This document shows, piece after piece, positions 1 through 9,897 of a stretch of 64,000 nt of DNA (the first letter of the stretch is position 1; the number at the start of each line of letters is the position of its first letter). Below the pieces are notes generated by a model, which was not told the origin of the DNA, did not search any database, and was given only the letters and a program-made list of their open reading frames with translations. Location: NCBI GenBank assembly GCA_052386745.1, contig JBQTJW010000007.1, positions 1-64,000 of the forward strand. The letters run 5' to 3'. This stretch comes from Panacagrimonas sp052386745 (GTDB lineage: Bacteria; Pseudomonadota; Gammaproteobacteria; Nevskiales; Nevskiaceae). The position numbers and the translations under genes were made by a program.

Positions 1-26
1 GAAACCGTGGACCCGGAGCACCCTGC

Positions 27-1004
27 ATGAGGCTACTGGCGGGCGATATTGGCGGCACCAAAACGCTGCTCGCGCTGGCCGAGCCCCAGCGCACCGGCCT
101 GCGCTGGCTGCGCAGCGCGCACTACTCCAGCGCCGACTACCCGGACCTGGAAAGCCTGCTGCGGGAGTTTCTGGGGCCGGACGATGCTCCGGCGCGCGCC
201 TGCCTGGCAGTGGCCGGCCCTATCGAGTCCAGCCCGGGCGGTACGCGCGCGCGCATCACCAACCTGCCCTGGACGCTGGATGCCGGCGCGCTGGGCCACG
301 CCATCGGTGCGCCGGTGCAGCTCATCAATGACTTTGTCGGCGTGGCGCATGGCATCGCGCACCTGCCGGCGGAGGCTTTAGCCACCCTGCAAACCGGTGT
401 GGCGGAAAGCGCAGGCATGCGCGCCGTACTGGGCGCCGGAACCGGCCTTGGCATGGCCATGCTGGCGCCGGAGAACGCCGGGTGGCGCGTGCTGCCTTCG
501 GAAGGCGGGCATGTGGACTTCGCCCCCCAGGGCGCGCTGCAGGAAGGCTTCGCCGGCTGGCTGCGTGGCCAGCACCCGCATCTGTCGGTGGAACGGGTGC
601 TGTCCGGTCCCGGCATCGAGGCGCTGTATGCCTACCTGACGGCGCTGCGACCGGAGCTGGGCGCGCCGATCGCGCCGGCCGGGGCGCCGGAAATCAGCGC
701 CGCCGCAGCGCGCGGTGATGCCCGCGCGCTGCTGGCGCTGGACGAATTCACCCGCATCTACGGCGCGCAGGCGGGCAATCTGGCCTTGCTTGCCCTGCCC
801 TTTGGGGGCTTGTACCTGGCCGGCGGCATCGCGCCGGCGCATGCCGGGCGGCTTCGCAGCGGGCCGTTCATGGAAGCATTTCTCGCCAAGGGACGGTTTC
901 GCGGGCTGCTCGCGCGCGTGCCGGTGCACATCATTCTGGACCCGCAGGTCGGCCTGCTGGGCGCCGCCATGCTGGCGGCGGCGCCTGCGATTCGCCGCCC
1001 CTAA
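27..1004 (+). CDS. glk: Glucokinase
   Basis: 325 aa, close to the ~320 aa usual for the bacterial hexokinase-like Glk family. It phosphorylates glucose to glucose-6-phosphate with ATP in the cytoplasm. Visible motifs are the N-terminal phosphate loop GDIGGTKT (residues 6-13), AGPIE (63-67), the catalytic-loop INDFVG (100-105, Asp102 the likely general base), the adenosine loop GAGTGLG (136-142) and EGGHVDFAP (159-167). It begins with ATG shortly after the window edge, and any upstream partner is outside. A phosphoglucomutase lies 6 kb downstream on the other strand, so glucose-6-P/glucose-1-P interconversion is served from the same region, though not from one operon. Confidence 0.95.
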   Translation: MRLLAGDIGGTKTLLALAEPQRTGLRWLRSAHYSSADYPDLESLLREFLGPDDAPARACLAVAGPIESSPGGTRARITNLPWTLDAGALGHAIGAPVQLINDFVGVAHGIAHLPAEALATLQTGVAESAGMRAVLGAGTGLGMAMLAPENAGWRVLPSEGGHVDFAPQGALQEGFAGWLRGQHPHLSVERVLSGPGIEALYAYLTALRPELGAPIAPAGAPEISAAAARGDARALLALDEFTRIYGAQAGNLALLALPFGGLYLAGGIAPAHAGRLRSGPFMEAFLAKGRFRGLLARVPVHIILDPQVGLLGAAMLAAAPAIRRP

Positions 1005-1201
1005 GCACATCACCCGGGCGCCGGGCGCGCTTTCGCCGCATTGCGCTGTGGGTTGGGGGCGAGCGCCCTGCGTGGTGAACCTCTCGCGCCTCCGTTACTC
1101 GAATCCGTACACCCCGCGCACAGCCAGCGCTGGGTGTGTCGCCGCCGTGGCGCATTGCGCCCCGGTCATAAAAAACCTGCGTCGCCCATCGGAGACCGTA
1201 C

Positions 1202-3310
<2,109 letters not shown>

Positions 3311-3471
3311 GAAGGCGGAAGCAGGGTCCGGCGGTGAGCGGGCGGTTCGAACGCCATGCACCGTCCCTGTTCCACGCAGAGACCTCGGATGCATCGGGAC
3401 CACGCCCTGCGGCATCATCCTGCCGGGCGGATACTTGATCCCCCCACACGACGAGCTAAGGAGAAATCGAG

Positions 3472-4080
3472 ATGGCAAGTGCGAAGGTGCTGGTTCTGTA
3501 TTACTCGAGCTACGGCCACATGGAAACCATGGCCAATGCGATTGCCGATGGGGCGCGCGAAGCGGGAGCCACCGTGGAAATCCGGCGCGTTCCGGAGACG
3601 GTACCGGAGGAGGTGGCGCGCAAGGGTGGATTCAAGCTCGATCAGAAAGCGGCCATCGCCAGGGTGGAGGAGCTGCCGGGATTCGACGCCATCGTGGTGG
3701 GGTCGCCCACGCGTTACGGGCGCCTCTGTTCGCAGATGGCGGCCTTCCTCGACCAGACCGGCGGGCTCTGGGCGTCCGGTGCGCTGGTGGGGAAAGTGGG
3801 TTCGGTGTTCACGTCCACCGCCACCCAGCACGGCGGCCAGGAAACCACGCTGATCGGCCTGATAACCAACCTGCTGCACCTGGGCATGGCCATCGTGGGG
3901 CTTCCCTACTCTTTCCAGGGTCAGATGACGCTGGCGGAAATCAGCGGCGGCTCGCCTTACGGCGCAACGACCATTGCCGGTGGCAGGGGTGAACGCTCGC
4001 CCAGCGCGAACGAACTCGATGCCGCGCGTTTCCAGGGGCGCGTCGTCGCCCAGTTTGCCGCGAAGACAATCGGCGGCTGA
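3472..4080 (+). CDS. wrbA: NAD(P)H:quinone oxidoreductase, WrbA family
   Basis: 202 aa, the usual WrbA size. It is a flavodoxin-like FMN enzyme that reduces quinones by two electrons and limits redox cycling. FMN-binding segments visible are SSYGHMETMA (residues 12-21), GSPTRYGRLCSQM (about 77-89) and TSTATQHGGQETT (about 115-127). The start is well supported by TAAGGAG 8-9 nt upstream. It lies downstream of the catalase on the same strand, which suggests a shared stress role, but the 161-bp gap leaves room for its own promoter. A lipoprotein gene follows after 37 bp. Confidence 0.93.
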   Translation: MASAKVLVLYYSSYGHMETMANAIADGAREAGATVEIRRVPETVPEEVARKGGFKLDQKAAIARVEELPGFDAIVVGSPTRYGRLCSQMAAFLDQTGGLWASGALVGKVGSVFTSTATQHGGQETTLIGLITNLLHLGMAIVGLPYSFQGQMTLAEISGGSPYGATTIAGGRGERSPSANELDAARFQGRVVAQFAAKTIGG

Positions 4081-4117
4081 AGACGCGAGGGCCTGACCCC
4101 TGTCGCGCTCCGCAGGC

Positions 4118-5218
4118 ATGACGGACAGAGTCTCTGGAATCGGCCGCCGGGTGGGGCCGAAATGTGCCGTGCCGCTGTTGGTGGCGGCACTCTGCCCATT
4201 GGCCGGCTGCGCGTCCTTTGGCAGCCAGAAGCTCCAGAGCGACCCGGTGGAGTACGCCCGGGCGCTCAACGTGGCGCAGAAGCGCGAGACACTGATGAAC
4301 ATCGTCAGCATGCGCTTTGCCGATCCTCCCGCCTTCCTGTCGGTGTCGCAGATCATTGCCGGGTACTCGTTCGACGGCTCTGCCTCGAGCTTCTTCAACT
4401 GGGCCACGGGCAACTCGCAGTTCACCGGGCAGGTGGGCGGAAATCTTTCGTACTCGAACCGCCCCACGTTCACCTTCACGCCCACCACCGGCGAGGCGCT
4501 GGCGCAGTCCTACATCCGCCCCATGTCGCCTGCCCTGATCCTGCCGCTGGCACAGAGCGGCATTCCCATCGACCTGCTGCTGCGCATCGTGGCGCAGTCC
4601 GTCGGGGACCACCAGAACAGTGCGGCGCTGTCCGGACCGCTCAGCGCCGGAAATCCGGGATTCTTCGAGCTGCTGCACGCGCTGCGCCTGCTGCAGCTCA
4701 AGGGCGCCATCCAGATCCGCTATGTCACCGATGCCACCGGCGGGCGCGTCCACCTGGCCGTGAATCCGCGGTCGGTCGCCGATCCGGTGGTGACCATCAA
4801 TGCCGCCAAGGTCCGGTCGCTGCTCGGGATTTCACCCGAGGTGAACGAGGTCGAGATCGTCTACGGCCACGTCAATCCGGACGGCCGTACGGTGGGCATG
4901 ACCACGCGCTCGGTGCTCGGCATACTCACCGAGCTGGGCGCGCAGATCGAAGTGCCGGAGGACGACGTTGCCAACGGCGCCACCCTGTCCACGGTGCGCG
5001 TGATCGGGGGTGAGACGCGGCCGACGATCATCGTTCACGTGGGCACGCCAGCTCCTGCAGACGCCTACGCGCAGGTCCTGTACGGGGACACGCAGTACTG
5101 GATTTCCAACAACGATTTCGATTCGAAGTTTGCATTCAGCGTCGTGCAGAACCTGATCGCGCTGGCCCAGACCGCGCCATCATCCGCGGCGCCAATCGTG
5201 ACGATTCCCGCGAACTGA
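4118..5218 (+). CDS. Uncharacterised lipoprotein
   Basis: 366 aa with an N-terminal signal sequence and lipobox PLAGC (Cys31), so probably an outer-membrane or periplasmic lipoprotein. After Cys31 there is a conserved-looking segment around residues 40-75 (PVEYARALNVAQKRETLMNI), a Ser/Thr/Phe-rich beta-like stretch (about 90-130), and a C-terminal part with a YGDTQYWISNNDFDSKFAFS motif (about 330-348). I have seen this last type of motif in widely distributed hypothetical proteins, but I cannot name a family function. It starts 37 bp after wrbA on the same strand and may be cotranscribed. It ends in a perfect GGCCTG-GT-CAGGCC hairpin without a T-tract. Function unknown. Confidence 0.75.
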   Translation: MTDRVSGIGRRVGPKCAVPLLVAALCPLAGCASFGSQKLQSDPVEYARALNVAQKRETLMNIVSMRFADPPAFLSVSQIIAGYSFDGSASSFFNWATGNSQFTGQVGGNLSYSNRPTFTFTPTTGEALAQSYIRPMSPALILPLAQSGIPIDLLLRIVAQSVGDHQNSAALSGPLSAGNPGFFELLHALRLLQLKGAIQIRYVTDATGGRVHLAVNPRSVADPVVTINAAKVRSLLGISPEVNEVEIVYGHVNPDGRTVGMTTRSVLGILTELGAQIEVPEDDVANGATLSTVRVIGGETRPTIIVHVGTPAPADAYAQVLYGDTQYWISNNDFDSKFAFSVVQNLIALAQTAPSSAAPIVTIPAN

Positions 5219-5376
5219 GGCCTGGTCAGGCCGCATCGGGTCGCCTGGCGATTGGCGGCTCCGCATCGACCAACTGACGACCCGCCGACGAGTTGTTCGG
5301 GCGCAGCTTCGGTGACCCGCACGATTCGCCGCGGTAGCCAGACGAGGCCACCTGATGACGCCACCTGTGCGGTGCG

Positions 5377-5664
5377 TCATTTCGACCTGGATCGTCCTCG
5401 CGCCTTCGGGCGGTTCACCGGACGGCCGGCGCGGGTCTGCGCCGCACGTTTGGCGGAATCGCTCCGCGCCGCCTTCTTCTCCCTCTCGGGGGTCGTGCGT
5501 CCCGAGCCGGATCGTTCACCACCCCCGCTCTGCTCGTTGACGGTGGCCCAGGCGCGGGCCTCCGCTTCCTTTTCCGGGACTCCCTTGCGCTCGTAGCTCT
5601 CCTCGATGTGCCCGGCCTTGCGCTTCTGGGCGGCGGTGTAGGCCGACTTGTCTCCTCGCGGCAT
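5377..5664 (-). CDS. Small basic MPRGDK-type hypothetical protein
   Basis: 95 aa when started at the internal ATG (position 5664), which has GAGG 8 nt upstream. A start 30 nt further upstream is possible but lacks this ribosome site. The N-terminal half (MPRGDKSAYTAAQKRKAGHI, then EESYERKGVPEKEAEARAWATVN) belongs to a widely seen small protein family that databases often label plasmid-stabilisation or hypothetical without experimental proof. The C-terminal half is Lys/Arg/Ser-rich and looks disordered, so nucleic-acid binding is a guess. It is convergent with the upstream lipoprotein and divergent from the next gene, i.e. a stand-alone gene. Confidence 0.7.
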   Translation of the reverse strand: MPRGDKSAYTAAQKRKAGHIEESYERKGVPEKEAEARAWATVNEQSGGGERSGSGRTTPEREKKAARSDSAKRAAQTRAGRPVNRPKARGRSRSK

Positions 5665-5987
5665 GACGAATTCCTCGCTTCCGGATGTACCCATTTAGCA
5701 GCAAACCGGGTGCCCGACGGCGCGGGCGCACCACCCGCAACGCCCCCCACGCGGACGAGAGCCGCGAACCGCAGATGCGACGCTTTCCGGCGCAAGGGAA
5801 TTCCGGTCGACGGCAATGCGACCGTTGGCCGGTCCGATGGCACCGGTGAAATCGGGCGATTCGGGCTCGTCGGTCCTTGCGTGCCGCTTGTCTTGCGCCA
5901 GCTGAGGCATGAGTCCGGAGGGCTCAAGGTGGCGCATCGCCGTTGCGCGGCGGCGACTTCGCAAACCCCCAATTCAGGAGAACATTC
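5665..5987. other. Intergenic gap of 323 bp
   Basis: Divergent gap between the small basic protein (minus) and the Gly-rich lipoprotein (plus). A short minus-strand open frame (5695-5964) crosses it but has no ribosome site and Arg/Pro-rich shadow-like composition, so I do not call it. No confident promoter, operator or RNA gene is seen. The only clear element is AGGAG at 5976-5980, the ribosome site of the following gene. Confidence 0.5.
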
Positions 5988-7187
5988 ATGCTGCAGAAAT
6001 CGTTGATGGCGCTGGCGCTCGCTGGCTGTGTGGTGGCCGCTGGCTGCGGTGGAGGAGGAGGCAGTTCGGGCGGCGGAGGGTCCGGAGCCACCGAGGACCG
6101 GAACACCGTCTCGGGCCCACTGGACGCGGTACAGGAACCCATTTCGATGACCGTCATCGCCCCGCTCGCGGATGCGGTGGCCGGCACGCCGCTGGAAGGT
6201 GTTCTCCAGTGCGTTGACCAGGTCGTGGTGGGCGATGTCCTGGATGCAGTGGATGCGCTCGCATCGAGCGTCGACCCGACGGCGGTCGCCAATCCCGTCA
6301 TGCTTGCCGCAAATCTTCAGGCCGAAGTCACGAATCTCGTGGCGGATCTGCAGGGCCTGATCTTCTCGCTAGCCGGCACCAGCGGTTGCAGCGCGGATGC
6401 AGTGCCGCAGCCCGGTAACGGTCTGAACCCCCTCGACGGCACGACGCTGGCGGCTCTGGGCGCCCTGCTTCCGCAGCTCGCGGGGCTTCAGGGCCAGCTG
6501 GGTGCCGGTGCACTGTCGCTCACCGAACTCACAACCATCGTCGATCAGCTGACGTCGTTGTTCTCCGGCGCGCTGCCGGTGGGCGTTGGCGGTGACCTCC
6601 CGATCGCCGGCCCTGCCCTGGAACTCGTGGGAAGCTCGCTCGAAAACCTGCTGGCGGCTCTTACCGCCGGAGTGGGCGGCGATCCCACCACGATCATCGC
6701 GGCCATCACCTCGACGGTGCAGGGCATTCTCGATGGTGTGCTGACCGACCTGGTGCCGCTGAACCTGATCGAAGGCACCTCCGGTGACCCCGGTGCCGTC
6801 ACCGGCGACATCCAGAGCCTCATCACCCAGCTGACCGGCGTACTGGGCGGCGCGGGCGGCCTTGGCGATGTGGGGAACATCGGTCTGGAAAACCTGCTGA
6901 GCGGTGAGGTGGGCAACCTGCTCGATCCGTTCAACCTGCTGCTGACGCCGGTCCTGGGCGCCATCACCAATCTGGGCGGGATTCCTGGAGTGGGCAGCCC
7001 CACCAGCACCCCGCTGGATGGCGTCCTCACCGCGCTCACCGGACTGCTGGGTACGCCGGGCGATAATCCTCTGTCCGACATCCTCGGCACGGTGCTGGGT
7101 GGAGTCGGCGGTGGTAGCGGCTCCTGCGCGCTGGAAGGCACGCCGCTGGAAGGCCTGTGCGGCATCCTGGGTGGCCTCGGCGTCTGA
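5988..7187 (+). CDS. Leu/Gly-rich repeat lipoprotein, function unknown
   Basis: 399 aa starting at the ATG with AGGAG 7 nt upstream; an in-frame ATG 45 nt earlier lacks a ribosome site. The N-terminus is a short lipoprotein signal ending at Cys20 (AAGC; LAGC at Cys14 is an alternative), followed by a Gly/Ser tether. The mature part is a low-complexity series of Leu/Gly/Val/Thr-rich amphipathic-looking segments such as LLPQLAGLQGQLG. A TPLxG motif recurs three times: TPLEGVLQC near the N-terminus, TPLDGVLTALTGLLG, and TPLEGLCGILGGLG at the C-terminus, where a second Cys pair sits. Some automatic pipelines label such proteins collagen-like, but there are no Gly-X-Y triplets here. A strong terminator follows. 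Role unknown. Confidence 0.72.
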   Translation: MLQKSLMALALAGCVVAAGCGGGGGSSGGGGSGATEDRNTVSGPLDAVQEPISMTVIAPLADAVAGTPLEGVLQCVDQVVVGDVLDAVDALASSVDPTAVANPVMLAANLQAEVTNLVADLQGLIFSLAGTSGCSADAVPQPGNGLNPLDGTTLAALGALLPQLAGLQGQLGAGALSLTELTTIVDQLTSLFSGALPVGVGGDLPIAGPALELVGSSLENLLAALTAGVGGDPTTIIAAITSTVQGILDGVLTDLVPLNLIEGTSGDPGAVTGDIQSLITQLTGVLGGAGGLGDVGNIGLENLLSGEVGNLLDPFNLLLTPVLGAITNLGGIPGVGSPTSTPLDGVLTALTGLLGTPGDNPLSDILGTVLGGVGGGSGSCALEGTPLEGLCGILGGLGV

Positions 7188-7211
7188 GCCTCTCCCGGTT
7201 TTGGAAGCAAG

Positions 7212-7245
7212 AACCCCGGCCAGTGATGGCCGGGGTTTTTGTTTT
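7212..7245 (+). terminator. Rho-independent terminator
   Basis: Perfect 10-bp stem AACCCCGGCC / GGCCGGGGTT with a 6-nt loop followed by TTTGTTTT. It closes the Gly-rich lipoprotein gene and lies just before the convergent end of pgm. The minus-strand side lacks a good T-tract, so it probably acts on plus-strand transcripts. Confidence 0.9.
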
Positions 7246-7262
7246 GGCGCGGCGGAGGAGGC

Positions 7263-8894
7263 TCAGGTGATGACGCTCGGCGCCCTGCGCCCCGTGATTT
7301 CGGCGATGCGCACGATCTTTTCGGCCACGTTCACCAGCGGCGCCAGCGCCTCGGTGGATTTCCAGTTCAGCGAGGATTCGTGGTTCTCGTAGCGTTCCAG
7401 GTACAGGCGCAGCGTGGCGCCGGCGGTACCGGTGCCGGACAGGCGCACCACGATGCGCGCCGCGTCGCCGAAGACGATGCGCAGGCCCTGGTTCACGGCC
7501 ACCGAGCCGTCGATCTTGTCCTCGTAGCAGAACTCGTCGGCCATGCTCACCTGGTAGTCGCCGAACGAGTTGCCCTTGAGCGTGGACAGCTTGCCGGCCA
7601 GGGTCTGCATGACCTGGGTGGCGGTGGTGGCGGGCAGGTCGTCGTAGTCGTGGCGGATGTAGTAATGCCGCCCGTAGCGCTTCCAGTGCGCCTGCGCGAT
7701 CTCGGCTACCGACAGGTTGGTGGCCGCCAGCACGTTGAGCCAGGCGAGCACGGCCCAGACGCCGTCCTTCTCCCGGACGTGGTTGCTGGAGGTGCCAAAA
7801 CTCTCCTCGCCGCACAGCGTGATGCGGTCCGCGTCCAGCAGGTTGGCGAAGAATTTCCAGCCCGTCGGCGTCTCGTAGCAGGGGATGGACATGGCCTTGG
7901 CCACGTGGTCCAGCGCGCGGCAGGTGGGCATGGAGCGGGCCACGCCGGCGAGCCCGTGACGGTAGCCGGGCAGTTCGCGCAGGTGCGCGCACAGCATGGC
8001 GAGCGAATCTCCCGGCGAGATGAAGATGCCGCGGCCCAGGATCATGTTGCGGTCGCCGTCGCCGTCGCTGGCGGCGCCGAGGTCGGGTGCGTGGTCCGAG
8101 TACATCAGGTCCACCAGGTGCTTGGCGTAGATCAGGTTCGGGTCGGGGTGCCCGCCGCCGAAATCCTCCAGCGGGCTGGCGTTCTGGATGGAACTCAGCG
8201 GCGCGCCGAGCATCTCCACGAACAGGCGCTGCGCGTAGGGGCCGGTGACGGCGTGCATGGCGTCGAAGCGCATGGAGTGCCCGCGCTTGAACCAGTCGCG
8301 GATGCGGTCGAAGTCGAACAGCGTCTGCATCAGCGCCGCGTAGTCGTCGACGCAGTCGACCACCTCCACCTCCATCTCGCCCACGGTCTTGATGCCGCGG
8401 CGTTCCAGGTCCACGTACACGCCTTCAAGCGTCTTGTAGCGCGTGAGGTGCTTGCTGTGGGCAAAGATGCGGTCGGTGAGGCCTTCGGTGGCCTGGCCGC
8501 CGCCGGCCACGTTGTACTTGATGCCGAAGTCGCCGTCCTCGCCCGCGGGGTTGTGGCTCGCGGTCAGCACGAAGCCGCCGGCCGCCTTGCGCTGGCGGAT
8601 CAGGTGCGAGGCCGCCGGCGTCGACAGCAGCCCGCCCTGGCCGACCACCACTCGGCGCACGCCGTTGGCGGCGGCCATGGCGATGGCGGTCTGGATGGCC
8701 GTGCGGTTGTGGTAGCGGCCGTCACCACCGATCACCAGCGTGCCGCCCTTGAGGCTGGGGTCCACGTCGAAAATCGACTGGAGAAAATTCTCCAGGTAGT
8801 GCGGCTGCTGGAACACCGCCACCTTCTTGCGCAGCCCGGCGGTGCCGGCCTTCTGGTCGAGGTAGGGCTTGGAAGGAATTTCGCGCAGGGCCAT
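7263..8894 (-). CDS. pgm: Phosphoglucomutase, alpha-D-glucose phosphate-specific
   Basis: 543 aa, the length of the eukaryotic-like/Agrobacterium-type Pgm. It interconverts glucose-1-P and glucose-6-P, feeding glycogen, UDP-glucose and polysaccharide synthesis. Visible are the active-site phosphoserine loop TASHNP (Ser113) followed by GDFGIKYN, the metal loop DGDGDRNM, the sugar-binding loop GEESFGTSSNHVREKDG, and a C-terminal phosphate-binding RLSGTG. The start MALREIPSKPYLDQKAGTAG has GGAG 6 nt upstream and matches the family N-terminus; a longer reading 41 codons upstream is a run-through of the open frame. It is divergent from the DUF1249 gene, with 103 bp between them. Confidence 0.95.
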   Translation of the reverse strand: MALREIPSKPYLDQKAGTAGLRKKVAVFQQPHYLENFLQSIFDVDPSLKGGTLVIGGDGRYHNRTAIQTAIAMAAANGVRRVVVGQGGLLSTPAASHLIRQRKAAGGFVLTASHNPAGEDGDFGIKYNVAGGGQATEGLTDRIFAHSKHLTRYKTLEGVYVDLERRGIKTVGEMEVEVVDCVDDYAALMQTLFDFDRIRDWFKRGHSMRFDAMHAVTGPYAQRLFVEMLGAPLSSIQNASPLEDFGGGHPDPNLIYAKHLVDLMYSDHAPDLGAASDGDGDRNMILGRGIFISPGDSLAMLCAHLRELPGYRHGLAGVARSMPTCRALDHVAKAMSIPCYETPTGWKFFANLLDADRITLCGEESFGTSSNHVREKDGVWAVLAWLNVLAATNLSVAEIAQAHWKRYGRHYYIRHDYDDLPATTATQVMQTLAGKLSTLKGNSFGDYQVSMADEFCYEDKIDGSVAVNQGLRIVFGDAARIVVRLSGTGTAGATLRLYLERYENHESSLNWKSTEALAPLVNVAEKIVRIAEITGRRAPSVIT

Positions 8895-8997
8895 GGCGGT
8901 CTCCGTTCGCGACAGCGAGGGGTTCCGCATTCTTGCGCCAACGCAGCGCGGAAAATCAAGACTTGCGCGCGCAACGCGCGTTCGGGATAGTCGGTCC

Positions 8998-9483
8998 ATG
9001 TTCGCCGACGTTGCCAATCACCTCTGTCCCTGCTGCGGCAAGCCGCGCAGCCTTGCGCACCTGATGGACCTGTACGAGCGCAACTACAAGCTGGTGCAGC
9101 GCCTGATCCCGGAACTGGACGCGCCCTTCGAAACGGCCGTGTCCCGTTCCGGCTCGGACCTGCCGCTGCACCTGTCCGTGCTGGAACGCGACCGCTACAC
9201 GCTCACCCTGCGGCTGACCTACGAGTTCGTGGACGCCAGCGGCACGCGCCGCCAACCCGACATCGTGGTGCGGGCGTACCGCGACGCCGGCGTAGCCGAG
9301 GCGCTGGAGTGCAGCCACCGTCCGCCCTGGCAAGCGCAGGAAGAGGGCGATCCCAAGGCCGGCGCGTTCCTGAGCGGCCAGTGGCGGCGCAACCTCATGC
9401 TCGGCAAGTGGCTGGAATACCTGCTGGAGCATGGCCACGGCTTCGGCATGGTGCACCGCCCGCGCATCGCGGCGGCGGCATGA
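8998..9483 (+). CDS. DUF1249 (YqiB-like) protein
   Basis: 161 aa. The motif order CPCCGKPRSLAHLMDLYERNY, then a long middle and LGKWLEYLLEHGHGF near the C-terminus, is that of the DUF1249 family to which E. coli YqiB belongs. No enzymatic function is established for it. The N-terminal CxxC (CPCC) suggests possible metal binding. ATG 8998 begins at the conserved N-terminus; open frame continues upstream into the pgm promoter but is not used. It overlaps or abuts the next small secreted-protein gene, so the two are probably cotranscribed. Confidence 0.82.
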   Translation: MFADVANHLCPCCGKPRSLAHLMDLYERNYKLVQRLIPELDAPFETAVSRSGSDLPLHLSVLERDRYTLTLRLTYEFVDASGTRRQPDIVVRAYRDAGVAEALECSHRPPWQAQEEGDPKAGAFLSGQWRRNLMLGKWLEYLLEHGHGFGMVHRPRIAAAA

Positions 9484-9491
9484 GGACAATA

Positions 9492-9527
9492 CCGATGAAC
9501 TTGCCGATGAACGTGCCGATGAACCTG
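9492..9527 (+). repeat. Three tandem 12-bp units holding in-frame ATGs
   Basis: CCGATGAACNTG occurs three times head to tail (N = T, G, C). Each unit supplies an in-frame ATG for the small secreted protein (9495, 9507, 9519), giving an N-terminus MNLPMNVPMNL. Confidence 0.85.
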
Positions 9528-9788
9528 CGCTGTGCCCTCGTCGCTGCGAGCCTGCTCGGCGCGCTGAGCCGTCCCGCCGCGGCGGGGAACGAGGCGCTGG
9601 TGGCGGAATTCAAGGCGCGCGAGGGCAAGGCCGCGACGGTGCTGCTGCAGTCGGGCGCCGAGCTCACCGGCAAGGTCGCCGGCGTGGCGGCCGACAGCGT
9701 CAAGCTCACCGAGCTGAGCGGCAAGGAGTTCTACGACGCCGTGATCGCGCTCGACCACGTGCAGGCCGTGCTGGTGCGCGCCCGCTGA
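9495..9788 (+). CDS. Small secreted protein, function unknown
   Basis: 97 aa from ATG 9495, which has GAGGA 8 nt upstream. An ATG at 9480 overlapping the previous stop (ATGA) is the alternative and would add five residues. The N-terminus is a signal peptide (LRCALVAASLLGALSRPAAA, cleavage likely after AAA). The mature ~70 residues are mixed alpha/beta with TVLLQSGAELTGKVAGVAAD and end HVQAVLVRAR, reminiscent of a small Sm/SH3-like barrel, but this is only an impression. It is probably cotranscribed with the DUF1249 gene. Function unknown. Confidence 0.7.
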   Translation: MNLPMNVPMNLRCALVAASLLGALSRPAAAGNEALVAEFKAREGKAATVLLQSGAELTGKVAGVAADSVKLTELSGKEFYDAVIALDHVQAVLVRAR

Positions 9789-9897
9789 GGCGTCCCGTTC
9801 CGGGCCTCCGTGCCCGCCTCGCAGGTCCCGTTTCTGCAATTTCCCCCGGCAGTCCGCACCGCCCGGCCGCTGCCGATTTCCATACCCTGAATTCCTG

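Noticed and set aside
1..26. Possible tail of an upstream gene
   Set aside because: Too short to assign; no stop or motif can be judged.
3345..3363. tRNA T-arm-like GGCGGTTCGAACGCC after katE
   Set aside because: No anticodon arm, D-arm or acceptor stem around it; only a short imperfect palindrome.
5695..5964. 89-codon minus-strand frame in the gap before the Gly-rich lipoprotein
   Set aside because: No ribosome site and Arg/Pro/Ser composition typical of non-coding GC-rich DNA.
7239..8990. A 583-codon plus-strand frame opposite pgm
   Set aside because: Shadow frame; the opposite strand encodes a complete Pgm with all active-site loops.
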